NCBI GenBank assembly: GCA_034926865.1 | Contig: JAYFQP010000001.1 | Location: forward strand, 7,183-71,182 | Length of the DNA: 64,000 nucleotides | Direction of reading: 5' to 3' | From: RGIG1902 sp034926865 | GTDB taxonomy: Bacteria > Bacillota > Clostridia > Oscillospirales > Butyricicoccaceae | Shown here: positions 38,436-46,647 of the stretch, in pieces | Layout of the letters: each line of letters opens with the position of its first letter | How positions within the stretch are numbered: the first letter of the stretch is position 1 | The notes under the pieces: model-generated | What the model saw: only the letters and a program-made list of their open reading frames with translations | Told to the model about the DNA's origin: nothing | Databases searched by the model: none | Translations under genes and position numbers: made by a program

Positions 38436-39085
38436 TGAACAAATTCAAAAAATATTGCCCTAATGTGTGGGTGGCTGAATGCGACGAGGAATACGAAAAA
38501 GGCGAAATCATTGAACTTGAAACAAAATACGGTAAAGCGGTTGAATGTGAAGTTTACAACTTAATCGCCCAAAAGAACGACAAGTATTATTACTCAATCG
38601 TAAGGATTGAGGATCGGACATATGCGCAGCGCAAGGCAGAGCGATACAACAACAGTGCGGTAAACCACATGGCTAAAAGTGAGCAATATGCTAACGCCTC
38701 ACAAGAGGGCAGGGAGTTTTTGTCTTTAGGGGAGCCCATAAAGGTAGGACACCACAGCGAAAAAAGGCACAGAGCATTGATTGAGCGAAACTGGAACCGC
38801 ATGGGTAAAAGTGTAGAGTGTGCAGAGAAAGCTAAAGAGGCAGAGCGAAAAGCGGAGTATTGGGAGAATAAAGCCGATGAAATCACGCTTGCTATGCCAG
38901 AAAGCATTGATTACTTTTCGGATCAGCTTGAAAAAGCGGTTGCTTATCATGAGGGCTTAAAAAATGGCTCTATTGAAAGGGAACATTCTTACTCTTTGGC
39001 TTACGCCAGTAAAGAGGTGAAAGAGCTAAAGAAAAAGGTTGAAATAGCGGAATTGCTGTGGGGAGGGGTAAAAGATGACAATTAA
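38435..39085 (+). CDS. DUF3560-family protein
   Basis: 216 residues. RKAERYNNSAVNHMAKSEQYANASQ, then GEPIKVGHHSEKRHRALIERNWNRMGKSVECAEKAKEAERKAEYWENKADE is the DUF3560 signature, usually seen in phage and plasmid proteins of unknown role. The ends are helical and charged. It starts at the stop of the previous gene. Confidence 0.75.
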   Translation: MNKFKKYCPNVWVAECDEEYEKGEIIELETKYGKAVECEVYNLIAQKNDKYYYSIVRIEDRTYAQRKAERYNNSAVNHMAKSEQYANASQEGREFLSLGEPIKVGHHSEKRHRALIERNWNRMGKSVECAEKAKEAERKAEYWENKADEITLAMPESIDYFSDQLEKAVAYHEGLKNGSIEREHSYSLAYASKEVKELKKKVEIAELLWGGVKDDN

Positions 39086-39404
39086 CAAGCTTACGCAGGA
39101 AGTACACAAGAACGCTTTACTCCATGGCTGGTTTGATGAATCTCGCACATTCGGAGAGCTTATAGCCCTCTGCCACTCGGAATTATCCGAAGCCCTTGAG
39201 GAATACCGCAATGGACATGAGCCGCAGGAAACCTATTACCCGAATGGGGACAAGCCGGAGGGTATACCTTCCGAGCTTGCCGATGTGGTTATACGCGTAA
39301 TGGATATGTGCGGATACTACGGCATTGACCTTGAGGCGGCGATAGCAGAGAAACATGCTTACAATATTACGAGGCCGTATAAGCATGGCGGGAAGGTGAT
39401 CTGA
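39075..39404 (+). CDS. MazG-like nucleotide pyrophosphohydrolase
   Basis: 109 residues. FGELIALCHSELSEALEEYRNG has the ExxE metal site and SELADVVIRVMDMCGYYGIDLEAAIAEKHAYNITRPYKHGGK has the later ExxD and the 'K.xYN.tRp.kHG' end. It hydrolyses NTPs or dNTPs and may adjust the pool or (p)ppGpp in infection. It overlaps the previous gene by 11 bases. Confidence 0.88.
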   Translation: MTINKLTQEVHKNALLHGWFDESRTFGELIALCHSELSEALEEYRNGHEPQETYYPNGDKPEGIPSELADVVIRVMDMCGYYGIDLEAAIAEKHAYNITRPYKHGGKVI

Positions 39405-39847
39405 TGGATAGAGAAATATTATTTCGAGCATGGGATACGGTTAGAAAAGAATATCTTTCAGCCGGAGAATATTTTATTGGAATACAGCCAGGGGAGTATC
39501 CAGAAACAACAAAGACTTATTTAGACGTTCTTAAAGACCCAGATATGTATAAAACTAGATTTGTTGTTGAACCGTTTACGGGCCTCACCGATAAGAACGG
39601 TAAACAGATTTTTGAGGGGGATATTGTCCATACGGACGACAACGAAGCCCTATGCCGTAGGTGGTCGCATGAGAACCAATTTACAATCGCAGAAGTTTGC
39701 TTTGACAATGTGACCGGAGGATATGAACCCTTTGCAAGCTATGATTCAGATTGCGGAGATTACAACGATTCTACGTATTTTGAGGTCATTGGGAACGTCC
39801 ACGATAACCCCGAATTGCTCAACAATATTCAGGAGGAAGAAAGATGA
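39404..39847 (+). CDS. YopX-family protein
   Basis: 147 residues. It begins REILFRAWDTVRKEYLSAGEYF and has FTGLTDKNGKQIFEGDIV, then YFEVIGNVHDNPELL, the three classical YopX blocks. The family is named after SPbeta YopX and its role is not known. It shares one base with the MazG stop (TGATGG). Confidence 0.9.
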   Translation: MDREILFRAWDTVRKEYLSAGEYFIGIQPGEYPETTKTYLDVLKDPDMYKTRFVVEPFTGLTDKNGKQIFEGDIVHTDDNEALCRRWSHENQFTIAEVCFDNVTGGYEPFASYDSDCGDYNDSTYFEVIGNVHDNPELLNNIQEEER

Positions 39848-40197
39848 ATTACATTGTAAACCCCATGCGGTTTTATTGGGTACAGATTCTTAATGACGCG
39901 AAAGAGACTTTTCTTGTGTTGGCAGTAAGCGCTACAATCGCGGTATTGCTGGGAATGATGATGTACGCTATCAATATGTCTGTGGGCGAAACCAATATTG
40001 CAATAAAAAGGTGGGCCAAACCAGCAATTATAATGCTAATAATTTCATGGAGCCTATATATCTTGCTCCCATCCAAAGAAACCCTAATCTTAATGATGAT
40101 AGCCAAACACGCCACATACGAAAATGCACAATGGACGGTGGAGACAATTAAATCGGCAGTCGATTACATTGTGCAAGCGGTTCAAAGCATTAAGTGA
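39844..40197 (+). CDS. Membrane protein, unknown
   Basis: 117 residues with two to three hydrophobic segments (FLVLAVSATIAVLLGMMMYAI, PAIIMLIISWSLYILL, LILMMIAKH) and a helical end. AGGAGGAAAG precedes the ATG. Unrecognised. Confidence 0.6.
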   Translation: MNYIVNPMRFYWVQILNDAKETFLVLAVSATIAVLLGMMMYAINMSVGETNIAIKRWAKPAIIMLIISWSLYILLPSKETLILMMIAKHATYENAQWTVETIKSAVDYIVQAVQSIK

Positions 40198-40206
40198 GGT
40201 GAAAAT

Positions 40207-40812
40207 GTGTATAGCATAGATCAGGTGGCGGCGATGGCTGCTGAACGCCGCATAAGTTATGGGGAAATGTCACGCTTACTTGGCAGCACGAAAACAAAGG
40301 ATTATGACGAACAGCCGAAGATGCCGCGCCCCAAAACTCGCCCGGTTGTGGAGTTTGATAAATACGGCAATACCATTGCAGAATACGCCTCCATCAAAGC
40401 CGCCTCAATAGCAACAGGGCACGGGCAGAACGACATACTTAACCATTGCAAGGGTAATGTTACATATAGATTTTCAAACGATAGGACAAGCTTTAGATAT
40501 GCAAACGAGCCTATGCCAGACGAAGCATTAATGCAATGGGGAAAGAAAGAGCGCAAGCGGTGGCTAAAGGTTGAGAAGTACGACAGAGAGGGGCGTGTAC
40601 TGGCTGTGTATGGTTCTCAAAACGAGGCGGCAAAAGCAAACAACCTTGACAGAGGCACTATAGCTAAATATTGCAACGGCAGGGTTAGACCGTTCAGCAG
40701 GGGTAAGGCGTATGCATACAGGCACGAAGCGAAGAATTTTCAGTTACCCTCAAACCGAGGGGTGCTGACGGAAAACAATACAATACCCGCCTCTTTACCG
40801 AGGCCAGAATAA
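40207..40812 (+). CDS. NUMOD1-like DNA-binding protein without nuclease domain
   Basis: 201 residues from a GTG at 40207 (the ATG at 40205 runs into a stop). After an N-terminal YSIDQVAAMAAERRISYGEMSRLLG, two repeats fit the NUMOD1 DNA-binding module: VVEFDKYGNTIAEYASIKAASIATG, and VEKYDREGRVLAVYGSQNEAAKANNLDRGTIAKYCNGR. Such modules usually sit beside GIY-YIG or HNH homing nucleases; no nuclease is fused here. It is probably a regulator or a relic of a homing enzyme. Confidence 0.7.
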   Translation: MYSIDQVAAMAAERRISYGEMSRLLGSTKTKDYDEQPKMPRPKTRPVVEFDKYGNTIAEYASIKAASIATGHGQNDILNHCKGNVTYRFSNDRTSFRYANEPMPDEALMQWGKKERKRWLKVEKYDREGRVLAVYGSQNEAAKANNLDRGTIAKYCNGRVRPFSRGKAYAYRHEAKNFQLPSNRGVLTENNTIPASLPRPE

Positions 40813-40823
40813 AGGAGGGGTGA

Positions 40824-41291
40824 ATGAAGAATAAGCTACCTTGGGACATAAAGCAAGAATGCTTGTGGATAGTTAGGGGATATGACAGGCGAGCAAAGCA
40901 ATACATAGCATGGCGGCAAGAAGTAATCGAATCGGGCGGGGCAAATTACATAACATACGTTCAAGACGGTGAGGAATGCAGAGCGTATATGCCGCGAGGT
41001 AATCAGACAACCCATGCCGTAGAGGACAAGCAGTTAAGGCTTGAGGCCATAGAGCATTACCCAGAGGTAATAAAAATGCGAGCCGTAGAACATGCGAAGC
41101 TTAGAATCGGGGTAGATTTGCAGAACGAAGAATCTCGGCAACGCCTGACAAACGGTATAATGCTTAATTGTGAATCGGGGCGGGATTATCCGTTCGAATA
41201 CCTCAATCTGCCAGAGTTTAGCCAGAGAGATTTTTATAGGCGCAAAGACAACTTTTTATATGATATCGCAAAGTTTTTAAAAATGATATGA
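40824..41291 (+). CDS. RinA-like late transcription regulator
   Basis: 155 residues, after GAATAAAGGAGGGGTGA. The C-terminal LPEFSQRDFYRRKDNFLYDIAKFLKMI is the usual end of RinA/ArpU-type sigma-like phage regulators, and the gene sits last in the early region before HNH and terminase. It should switch on the late operon. The N-terminal HTH is less clear (WDIKQECLWIVRGYDRRAKQYIAWR). Confidence 0.75.
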   Translation: MKNKLPWDIKQECLWIVRGYDRRAKQYIAWRQEVIESGGANYITYVQDGEECRAYMPRGNQTTHAVEDKQLRLEAIEHYPEVIKMRAVEHAKLRIGVDLQNEESRQRLTNGIMLNCESGRDYPFEYLNLPEFSQRDFYRRKDNFLYDIAKFLKMI

Positions 41292-41321
41292 AAGTTGGCA
41301 CTGTGCACGCAAAACAACAGG

Positions 41322-41327
41322 TATAAT
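41322..41327 (+). promoter_or_regulatory. Candidate late promoter -10 box
   Basis: A perfect TATAAT within GGTATAATTG lies in the 157-base gap between the RinA-like gene and the late genes. TTGGCA at 41295-41300 is 21 bases upstream, too far for a normal -35, which would fit a promoter that needs an activator. A direct GTTATA is repeated just downstream (41329 and 41355). Confidence 0.4.
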
Positions 41328-41385
41328 TGTTATAGTGAGATAATGCAGGGCAATGTTATAACGGTTTCCTCCTTTCTTCATATTC

Positions 41386-41415
41386 AAGCCTCGGTGATTG
41401 ATTTTGCCGGGGCTT
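41386..41415 (+). terminator. Hairpin before the late genes
   Basis: AAGCCTCGG (41386-41394) pairs with CCGGGGCTT (41407-41415) with one mismatch or wobble, followed by GAGTTATATT. It may end early transcripts or act as an antitermination target. The U-tract is weak. Confidence 0.45.
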
Positions 41416-41481
41416 GAGTTATATTAAGCTCTCCATATATGGCAGAGAATGCGGATTAAAGCAGGTGATAAACACGCCAGT

Positions 41482-41685
41482 ATGAAAGAAAGAAATTGTA
41501 AGGATTGCGTATGGCGCAATAGAGGATGTGAAAAGATAGTGTGCTTATGGCCTAAGTGCATATATGGAGGGAAAGAAGATGCCGAGCAAAGCGTTAAGAC
41601 CATGCAAGCATCCGGGATGTCCAGAGCTGACGCGAGACCCAAGCGGATACTGCGAGACACACAGGGCAGAGGCGAGGACGTATGA
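41482..41685 (+). CDS. Small Cys-rich protein before HNH
   Basis: 67 residues if started at the ATG at 41482: ERNCKDCVWRNRGCEKIVCLWPKC has six Cys in zinc-finger spacing. The last ~35 codons overlap the HNH gene in another frame and look like a shadow, so the real C terminus is odd. A start at 41449 is also possible. Confidence 0.45.
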   Translation: MKERNCKDCVWRNRGCEKIVCLWPKCIYGGKEDAEQSVKTMQASGMSRADARPKRILRDTQGRGEDV

Positions 41686-41932
41686 GCGATATAGAGGGAG
41701 CGCCACAAGCAGAGGCTATGACAGGCAGTGGGAAGCGTTTAGGACACAGTATCTTAAACGACACCCGATATGCGAGGACTGTTTGAGAGCCAAGCCAGCG
41801 CAGTATGTGACGGCTACCGAGGTGCATCACGTTAAGAAGCTGAGGGACTATTCACAACTGAAATATGCTGAGGACAATCTTATGGCGCTTTGCCATGACT
41901 GCCATAGTAAACGCACAGCGAGAGGAGAATAA
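41579..41932 (+). CDS. HNH endonuclease beside terminase genes (packaging)
   Basis: 117 residues from the ATG at 41579 after GGAGGGAAAGAAG. CKHPGCPELTRDPSGYCETHR, then GYDRQWEAFRTQYLKRHPICEDC and VHHVKKLRDYSQLKYAEDNLMALCHDCHSKRT give the zinc pairs and HNH core (HH, N, H). HNH proteins in this place next to terS/terL are needed for cos cleavage in HK97-type phages. Confidence 0.9.
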   Translation: MPSKALRPCKHPGCPELTRDPSGYCETHRAEARTYERYRGSATSRGYDRQWEAFRTQYLKRHPICEDCLRAKPAQYVTATEVHHVKKLRDYSQLKYAEDNLMALCHDCHSKRTARGE

Positions 41933-41934
41933 CG

Positions 41935-42249
41935 ATGGCAAGTGACAAACTAACAGCCAAGCTTAATATAGAGACACTGCTTGATGGCGAGCCAGAAGAG
42001 CTAGACTACATAAGGCAAGCTATAAGGGAAAAGAGAGAACGAGAGCAAACAGAGCCATGGCTTGATGCTGCAAAGCGAATATTGGATGTAAAGCCTAGCG
42101 ACACGCTTTTGTTTAAGATCAATGGAATGATATCTGAGCCGGCGCGCAATAAGATCAATACCATGTTGAAATCGAAGGTTCCTACTGGCACCAATATATT
42201 GTTGCTGAAAGAGGGCATTAATGTGTCTGTATTGCTGTTTGACAATTAA
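41935..42249 (+). CDS. Small protein between HNH and terminase, unknown
   Basis: 104 residues. KLTAKLNIETLLDGEPEELD, a helix REKREREQTEPWLDAAKRIL, and a beta end TNILLLKEGINVSVLLFDN. It starts after TAACG with no strong ribosome site. Unrecognised; it may belong to the packaging set. Confidence 0.5.
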   Translation: MASDKLTAKLNIETLLDGEPEELDYIRQAIREKREREQTEPWLDAAKRILDVKPSDTLLFKINGMISEPARNKINTMLKSKVPTGTNILLLKEGINVSVLLFDN

Positions 42250-42327
42250 CACGCAGCAGGGGGATGGGGGCATAAATCCTTCACACCTGTGCTTTGGGGA
42301 CCGATGAGGTTCACGGCGTTTAAAATC

Positions 42328-42353
42328 TTCCTTAAATAAAATAGTTTAAGGAA
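42328..42353. repeat. Perfect 9-bp inverted repeat before terS (possible packaging-site element)
   Basis: TTCCTTAAA (42328-42336) and TTTAAGGAA (42345-42353) around an 8-base A/T loop, in the 125-base gap 42250-42374. No U-tract follows. Next to an HNH gene and terminases this gap is a good place for cos, and GGGGGATGGGGG at about 42259-42270 is another odd tract in it. The repeat is seen; the role is inferred. Confidence 0.5.
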
Positions 42354-42374
42354 AACAGAAGGGAGGCGCTTTTG

Positions 42375-42881
42375 ATGGCAAGGCCATCCAAGCCGATTAA
42401 TCTCATGCTGCTTGAGGGCAAAACACACCTCACAAAGAAGCAGATAGCCGATAGATTAGCAAAAGAAGAATCATTGAGAACAAAGCGAGCGGTTAACCCA
42501 AACAAAAAAGTAGAAGAAAACCCCTGCGCTTTTGAAATGTTCAAAAAGCTTCAGGAACTATATAAAAATATTGAATACGTGGACGGCCTTGACGAGAACA
42601 TTATTAACCGATATTGCCTACTTACTGCCGAGGTTGACAGCATGGAGCAGTTGCTTGAACGCATGAATAGCGACATCGATAAGTGCGAAAGTTCCGGTCA
42701 AATGGTGACGATGTATAAATCCATTAGTGGTCTTGAAGGAAACTTAAACCGTTCCCGCGACATGCTTTTAAAAATGGAGGACAGGCTATTTTTAAATCCT
42801 ACGGCGAGGGTAAAGAATGTGCCTAAGAAGCAGGAAAAACCGCAGGAAACAGATTTTGATAGGAAGTTTGGCAATGTCTGA
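42375..42881 (+). CDS. terS: Terminase small subunit (P27 family)
   Basis: 168 residues from the ATG at 42375, after AGAAGGGAGGCGC. ARPSKPINLMLLEGKTHLTKKQIADRLAKEESL is the usual P27-type opening, followed by NIEYVDGLDENIINRYCLLTAEVDSMEQLLERM and a C-terminal lysine-rich tail. It recognises phage DNA for packaging. It overlaps the large subunit by eight bases. Confidence 0.88.
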   Translation: MARPSKPINLMLLEGKTHLTKKQIADRLAKEESLRTKRAVNPNKKVEENPCAFEMFKKLQELYKNIEYVDGLDENIINRYCLLTAEVDSMEQLLERMNSDIDKCESSGQMVTMYKSISGLEGNLNRSRDMLLKMEDRLFLNPTARVKNVPKKQEKPQETDFDRKFGNV

Positions 42882-44601
42882 TATCAAAGACGAGCTTATC
42901 CAGTATGCCAACGACTGCATCAGCGGCGAGATAGTTTCCTGCAAAAAGTTAAAATGGGCTTGCATGCGATTCCTCCGAGACCTTGATAGACAAGGTACGG
43001 AGGATTTTCCATATATATTTGATTCTAGCAAGGCGCAGCAGTTTATTGACTGGATGGGATTGTTTAAGCATACCAAAGGCCCGTTGGCTGGGACATATAA
43101 GATATCGCATATATCCGAAAAGTTTGAGTTTGGAAATATCTATGGCTGGGTGCATAAAGATACCAGCCTAAGACGATTTCGCACGGTTTACATTCAAAAG
43201 GCCCGTAAAAACGCAAAGTCGCAAGACCTCGCTATGATGGCACTCTATGAGCTGTCGGCGCTTGGAGAATCATGCTCAGAGGTCTACGTCGCCGCCACCA
43301 AAAGAGAACAGACAAAATATGTTTGGGAAGAAGCAGACCTGATTTATAAACGGTCTGATTTTTTGCGGGATAAGTTCGTTACAAAATATGGAGTGATCGA
43401 ACATCCTAAAAGCGGCTCAAAGTTTATTCGGCTATCAAAGGACGATGCGAAGAAAGGCTCTGGCTCTAACCCGCAGTGCGGCATCCTCGACGAATACCAC
43501 GAGCATGAAACATCTGAATATTACGACCTGATAACGTCCGGCATGAAAACCCGTCAGCAACCCATTCTCGTTATCATCACCACGGCGGGAGTTAACCTCA
43601 ATTCTCCCTGCTACAAAGAGGTTTATACATACGCCTCAAAAATCCTTGACTCGGACAACCCCACGGAAAATGACCGCTATTTTGCCGTTATCTACGAACT
43701 GGACAAAGATGAAAACGGCGAGCTGATAGATGATATCAACGATGAATCCTGCTGGCGCAAATCAAACCCGGTAATCTATAACGACCCAACCGCTCTTGAA
43801 AATATTCGCGCTGAGCTGGCTGTCGCAAAAGACGTGCCGGAAAAGATGCTTGATTTTCTCACAAAGACAATGAATGTGTGGGTGAATCAACGCGCCGCCG
43901 GTTACATGCAGATGGACCGCTGGGCGAAATGTGCGGCGACGAAAGAAAACCCCATGCCGAATGTGGACGGGCTGGAAGTCGTGACCGGGCTTGACCTGTC
44001 AATGACAACCGACTTGACCAGCACAAGCCACGAAATACGGCTCCCCGATGGCAAGATCGGCGTTATGTCCCATTCGTTTATGCCGAAGGAAACCTTGCAG
44101 AAGCGGGCGAGACAAGACCATACGCAATACCCGGCATGGGTAAAGGCGGGCTGGATAACGGCGACGCCGGGCGCGGTGGTTGATTACGATTATATCCTTG
44201 ACTATCTGGACAAGACCTACGAGCTGCACCACTGGAAAAAGGGCGAGGTCTGCTATGACCGGGCAATGGCGACATGGCTGGCTCAAAGGCTGGAAGAGCG
44301 CGGGTATATCCCGGTTGAAGTAATACAAGGAATGTATACGCTTGGCAACCCGACAAAGCATTTTCGTGACGAGGTTTATAAAGGAAACGTCATTCACGAA
44401 AACAATCCGGTTTTAACATGGGCAATGGGGAACGCCGTAACACGCTGTGACAGCAATGAAAACCTTATGCTTGATAAAGTACATTCCACAGAACGCATTG
44501 ACCCTGCGGCGGCGCTCATGGACGCGCACGTGCGGTATATTTTGAAAAACCCAAAAATGACCTATGAAAAGCACGGGCTGAGAAGCTTGGCAGACGACTA
44601 G
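42874..44601 (+). CDS. terL: Terminase large subunit (HK97/Terminase_1 type)
   Basis: 575 residues from the ATG at 42874. VYIQKARKNAKSQDLAMMALYELSALGE is a Walker A-like region in the weak 'xxARKNAKS' form, SNPQCGILDEYHEH the Walker B region (LDEY), and ILVIITTAGVNLNSPCYKEV the coupling motif. Nuclease acidic residues lie in VTGLDLSMTTDLTS and ICYDRA-type ...GEVCYDRAMATWLAQRLEERG. It powers DNA packaging and cuts the genome. Confidence 0.93.
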   Translation: MSDIKDELIQYANDCISGEIVSCKKLKWACMRFLRDLDRQGTEDFPYIFDSSKAQQFIDWMGLFKHTKGPLAGTYKISHISEKFEFGNIYGWVHKDTSLRRFRTVYIQKARKNAKSQDLAMMALYELSALGESCSEVYVAATKREQTKYVWEEADLIYKRSDFLRDKFVTKYGVIEHPKSGSKFIRLSKDDAKKGSGSNPQCGILDEYHEHETSEYYDLITSGMKTRQQPILVIITTAGVNLNSPCYKEVYTYASKILDSDNPTENDRYFAVIYELDKDENGELIDDINDESCWRKSNPVIYNDPTALENIRAELAVAKDVPEKMLDFLTKTMNVWVNQRAAGYMQMDRWAKCAATKENPMPNVDGLEVVTGLDLSMTTDLTSTSHEIRLPDGKIGVMSHSFMPKETLQKRARQDHTQYPAWVKAGWITATPGAVVDYDYILDYLDKTYELHHWKKGEVCYDRAMATWLAQRLEERGYIPVEVIQGMYTLGNPTKHFRDEVYKGNVIHENNPVLTWAMGNAVTRCDSNENLMLDKVHSTERIDPAAALMDAHVRYILKNPKMTYEKHGLRSLADD

Positions 44602-44616
44602 AAAGAAGGTGATAAT

Positions 44617-45873
44617 TTGAACATTGCTAAAAAAGCCGCGTTAAAAGTATTGAATATGTCCATCAGCGAATACAACAGCCGCTTTTTATCTGGCGAACCG
44701 CTAACGGATAGCGAGCAGAATGTTGATACTGATACCGCGCTGAAATACTCCGTTGTGTTTGCCTGCTGTCGTGTACTGGCTGAGACGTTCGCCTCTGTTC
44801 CTATTCTGCTTTACAAAAAGAATGGGAACGAGCGCGAGGCCGTGACCGACCTGCCCATCTACGACATTCTCCACAATGCCCCAAATGAGGAAATGTCTCA
44901 TTTCAATTTTTCAGAAGCCATGATGATGTCAATGAACACGGGCGGCAACGCCATTGCGCAGCGCCTGTTTAATGCCAAAGGAGAGCTTGTAGGGTTATAC
45001 CCAATTTGCGCAGAGATAGACCGTGATAAGGAAACCAGAAAACTGATTTATAAGGCACAGGATGGGGGGCAGACGCGAACATTTCAACGGTCAGAGATAT
45101 TTCACGTTCCGGGGCCATCGCTTGATGGCATAAATGGGCTTTCCCCAATTTCTTACGCAGCGTCGGCCATCAGGCTTGGCTTGTCCTATGAGCAATTTGG
45201 CATTCAGTTTTTCCGTAATGCGGCAAATCCATCCGGGGCGTTTTCAAACGATGGAGAGCTAAGCGAAGAGGCATATAACCGCTTAAAAAAGCAGCTTAAA
45301 GAAAACTACACCGGGCTGAAAAATACGGGAACCCCGATGCTATTAGAGGGCGGGATGAAGTGGTTACAATTTTCCGTAAACCCAACCGATGCGCAGCTTC
45401 TTGAAAGTAAAAACTTCCAGATTGAGGACATATGCCGGGTATATCGCGTACCGCAGCATCTTGTGAATAAACTGGACCGCTCTACATTCAGCAACATCGA
45501 GCAGCAGGCGCTTGAATTTGTGGTTTACACGATGCTCCCTCACTTTAAAAGATATGAGGAATGCATCAACGCCCAGCTTCTAACACTTGAACAGCGTAGG
45601 CAAGGGTATTTTTGGGAGCATAAGATTGATGGGCTTCTAAGGGGCGACAGTACGGCTAGGGCGGCGTTCTATGCATCTGGCCGTCAATGGGGATGGCTGT
45701 GCATCAATGATATTCGCAGGCTGGAAAATCTGCCCGGCATAGGTCCGGAAGGTGACAAGTTCCTCGAACCCGCAAACATGATAGAAGTGGGAGGGAATCA
45801 AGTGGTAGCTGCCAACGCAAAGGTTCTAAAGGAAATAGAAAATATTTTAAAAGAAAGGAGCAATGCAAATTGA
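44617..45873 (+). CDS. Portal protein, HK97 family
   Basis: 418 residues from a TTG at 44617 after AAAGAAGGTGATAA. KYSVVFACCRVLAETFASVPILLYKK near the start, MMMSMNTGGNAIAQRL, FHVPGPSLDGINGLSPI, NPSGAFSNDGELSEEAYNRLKKQL, and EDICRVYRVPQHLVNKL are typical HK97 portal blocks. It forms the DNA gate of the head. Confidence 0.93.
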   Translation: MNIAKKAALKVLNMSISEYNSRFLSGEPLTDSEQNVDTDTALKYSVVFACCRVLAETFASVPILLYKKNGNEREAVTDLPIYDILHNAPNEEMSHFNFSEAMMMSMNTGGNAIAQRLFNAKGELVGLYPICAEIDRDKETRKLIYKAQDGGQTRTFQRSEIFHVPGPSLDGINGLSPISYAASAIRLGLSYEQFGIQFFRNAANPSGAFSNDGELSEEAYNRLKKQLKENYTGLKNTGTPMLLEGGMKWLQFSVNPTDAQLLESKNFQIEDICRVYRVPQHLVNKLDRSTFSNIEQQALEFVVYTMLPHFKRYEECINAQLLTLEQRRQGYFWEHKIDGLLRGDSTARAAFYASGRQWGWLCINDIRRLENLPGIGPEGDKFLEPANMIEVGGNQVVAANAKVLKEIENILKERSNAN

Positions 45874-46604
45874 GTTTTTGGAAGTTTACCAACTTAGCAG
45901 CGACCGAAACGGAACCGGAAAGCGTAGAACTGCGCATCGAAGGAGACATTGTAGATGACAATGATGCGTGGCTATACGAAGCATACGGGATTAAAACGAC
46001 GGCGCCTAACGCATTTAAAGCAGCACTTGCAGAGCATGACGGAAAACTGTTGTCTGTGTGGATCGACAGCGACGGCGGGGATGTATTTGCCGCTGATGGC
46101 ATATACACAGCGCTAATGGAACGCAAAGGCTTTGTAACTGTAAAAATTATAAAAGCGTTTTCTGCGGCGTCAGAAATTGCAATGGCAGGTGGAAAAGTAC
46201 AGATATCGCCTATCGGGAAAGTGCTTGTGCATGACCCGTCAGCGGGCGCGGGTGGAAACGCAAAAGACCATAGGCATGTAGCGGATTTTCTTGACTCGGT
46301 GAAAGAGTCAATTATAAACGCTTATCAGCTTAAAACCGGGTTGAGCAGAAATAAGATAAGCCAAATGATGGCAGATGAAACGCTGATGGATGCAAAAGCG
46401 GCTATCAAAAATGGGTTTGCTGATGAGGAACTTTACACGGACAACAATCAAACCACGGTAGCAATGGATTTTTCGTTTATGAAAATCCGCGCACTTAATT
46501 CTTTTAAAGCACCGACCGCAAAGCTTGAGGCGCTTGAACCCCCCCCAGATACCACAGCAACCGACATAGCAAAAGCAAAGCTTGCCTTGCAGATTAAACT
46601 GTAG
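45870..46604 (+). CDS. Prohead protease (ClpP-like serine peptidase)
   Basis: 244 residues from a TTG at 45870 after GAAAGGAGCAATGCAAA, overlapping the portal end. SVWIDSDGGDVFAADGIYTALM, IKAFSAASEIAMAGG with the likely nucleophile Ser, and GKVLVHDPSAG with the likely His are the ClpP-type triad region. It trims the capsid delta domain. It is a ClpP-type protease rather than the U35 type often paired with HK97 portals. Confidence 0.88.
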   Translation: MSFWKFTNLAATETEPESVELRIEGDIVDDNDAWLYEAYGIKTTAPNAFKAALAEHDGKLLSVWIDSDGGDVFAADGIYTALMERKGFVTVKIIKAFSAASEIAMAGGKVQISPIGKVLVHDPSAGAGGNAKDHRHVADFLDSVKESIINAYQLKTGLSRNKISQMMADETLMDAKAAIKNGFADEELYTDNNQTTVAMDFSFMKIRALNSFKAPTAKLEALEPPPDTTATDIAKAKLALQIKL

Positions 46605-46647
46605 GGCAATTTTTATACCCAATTATAATTACAAAGGAGAATAAAAA

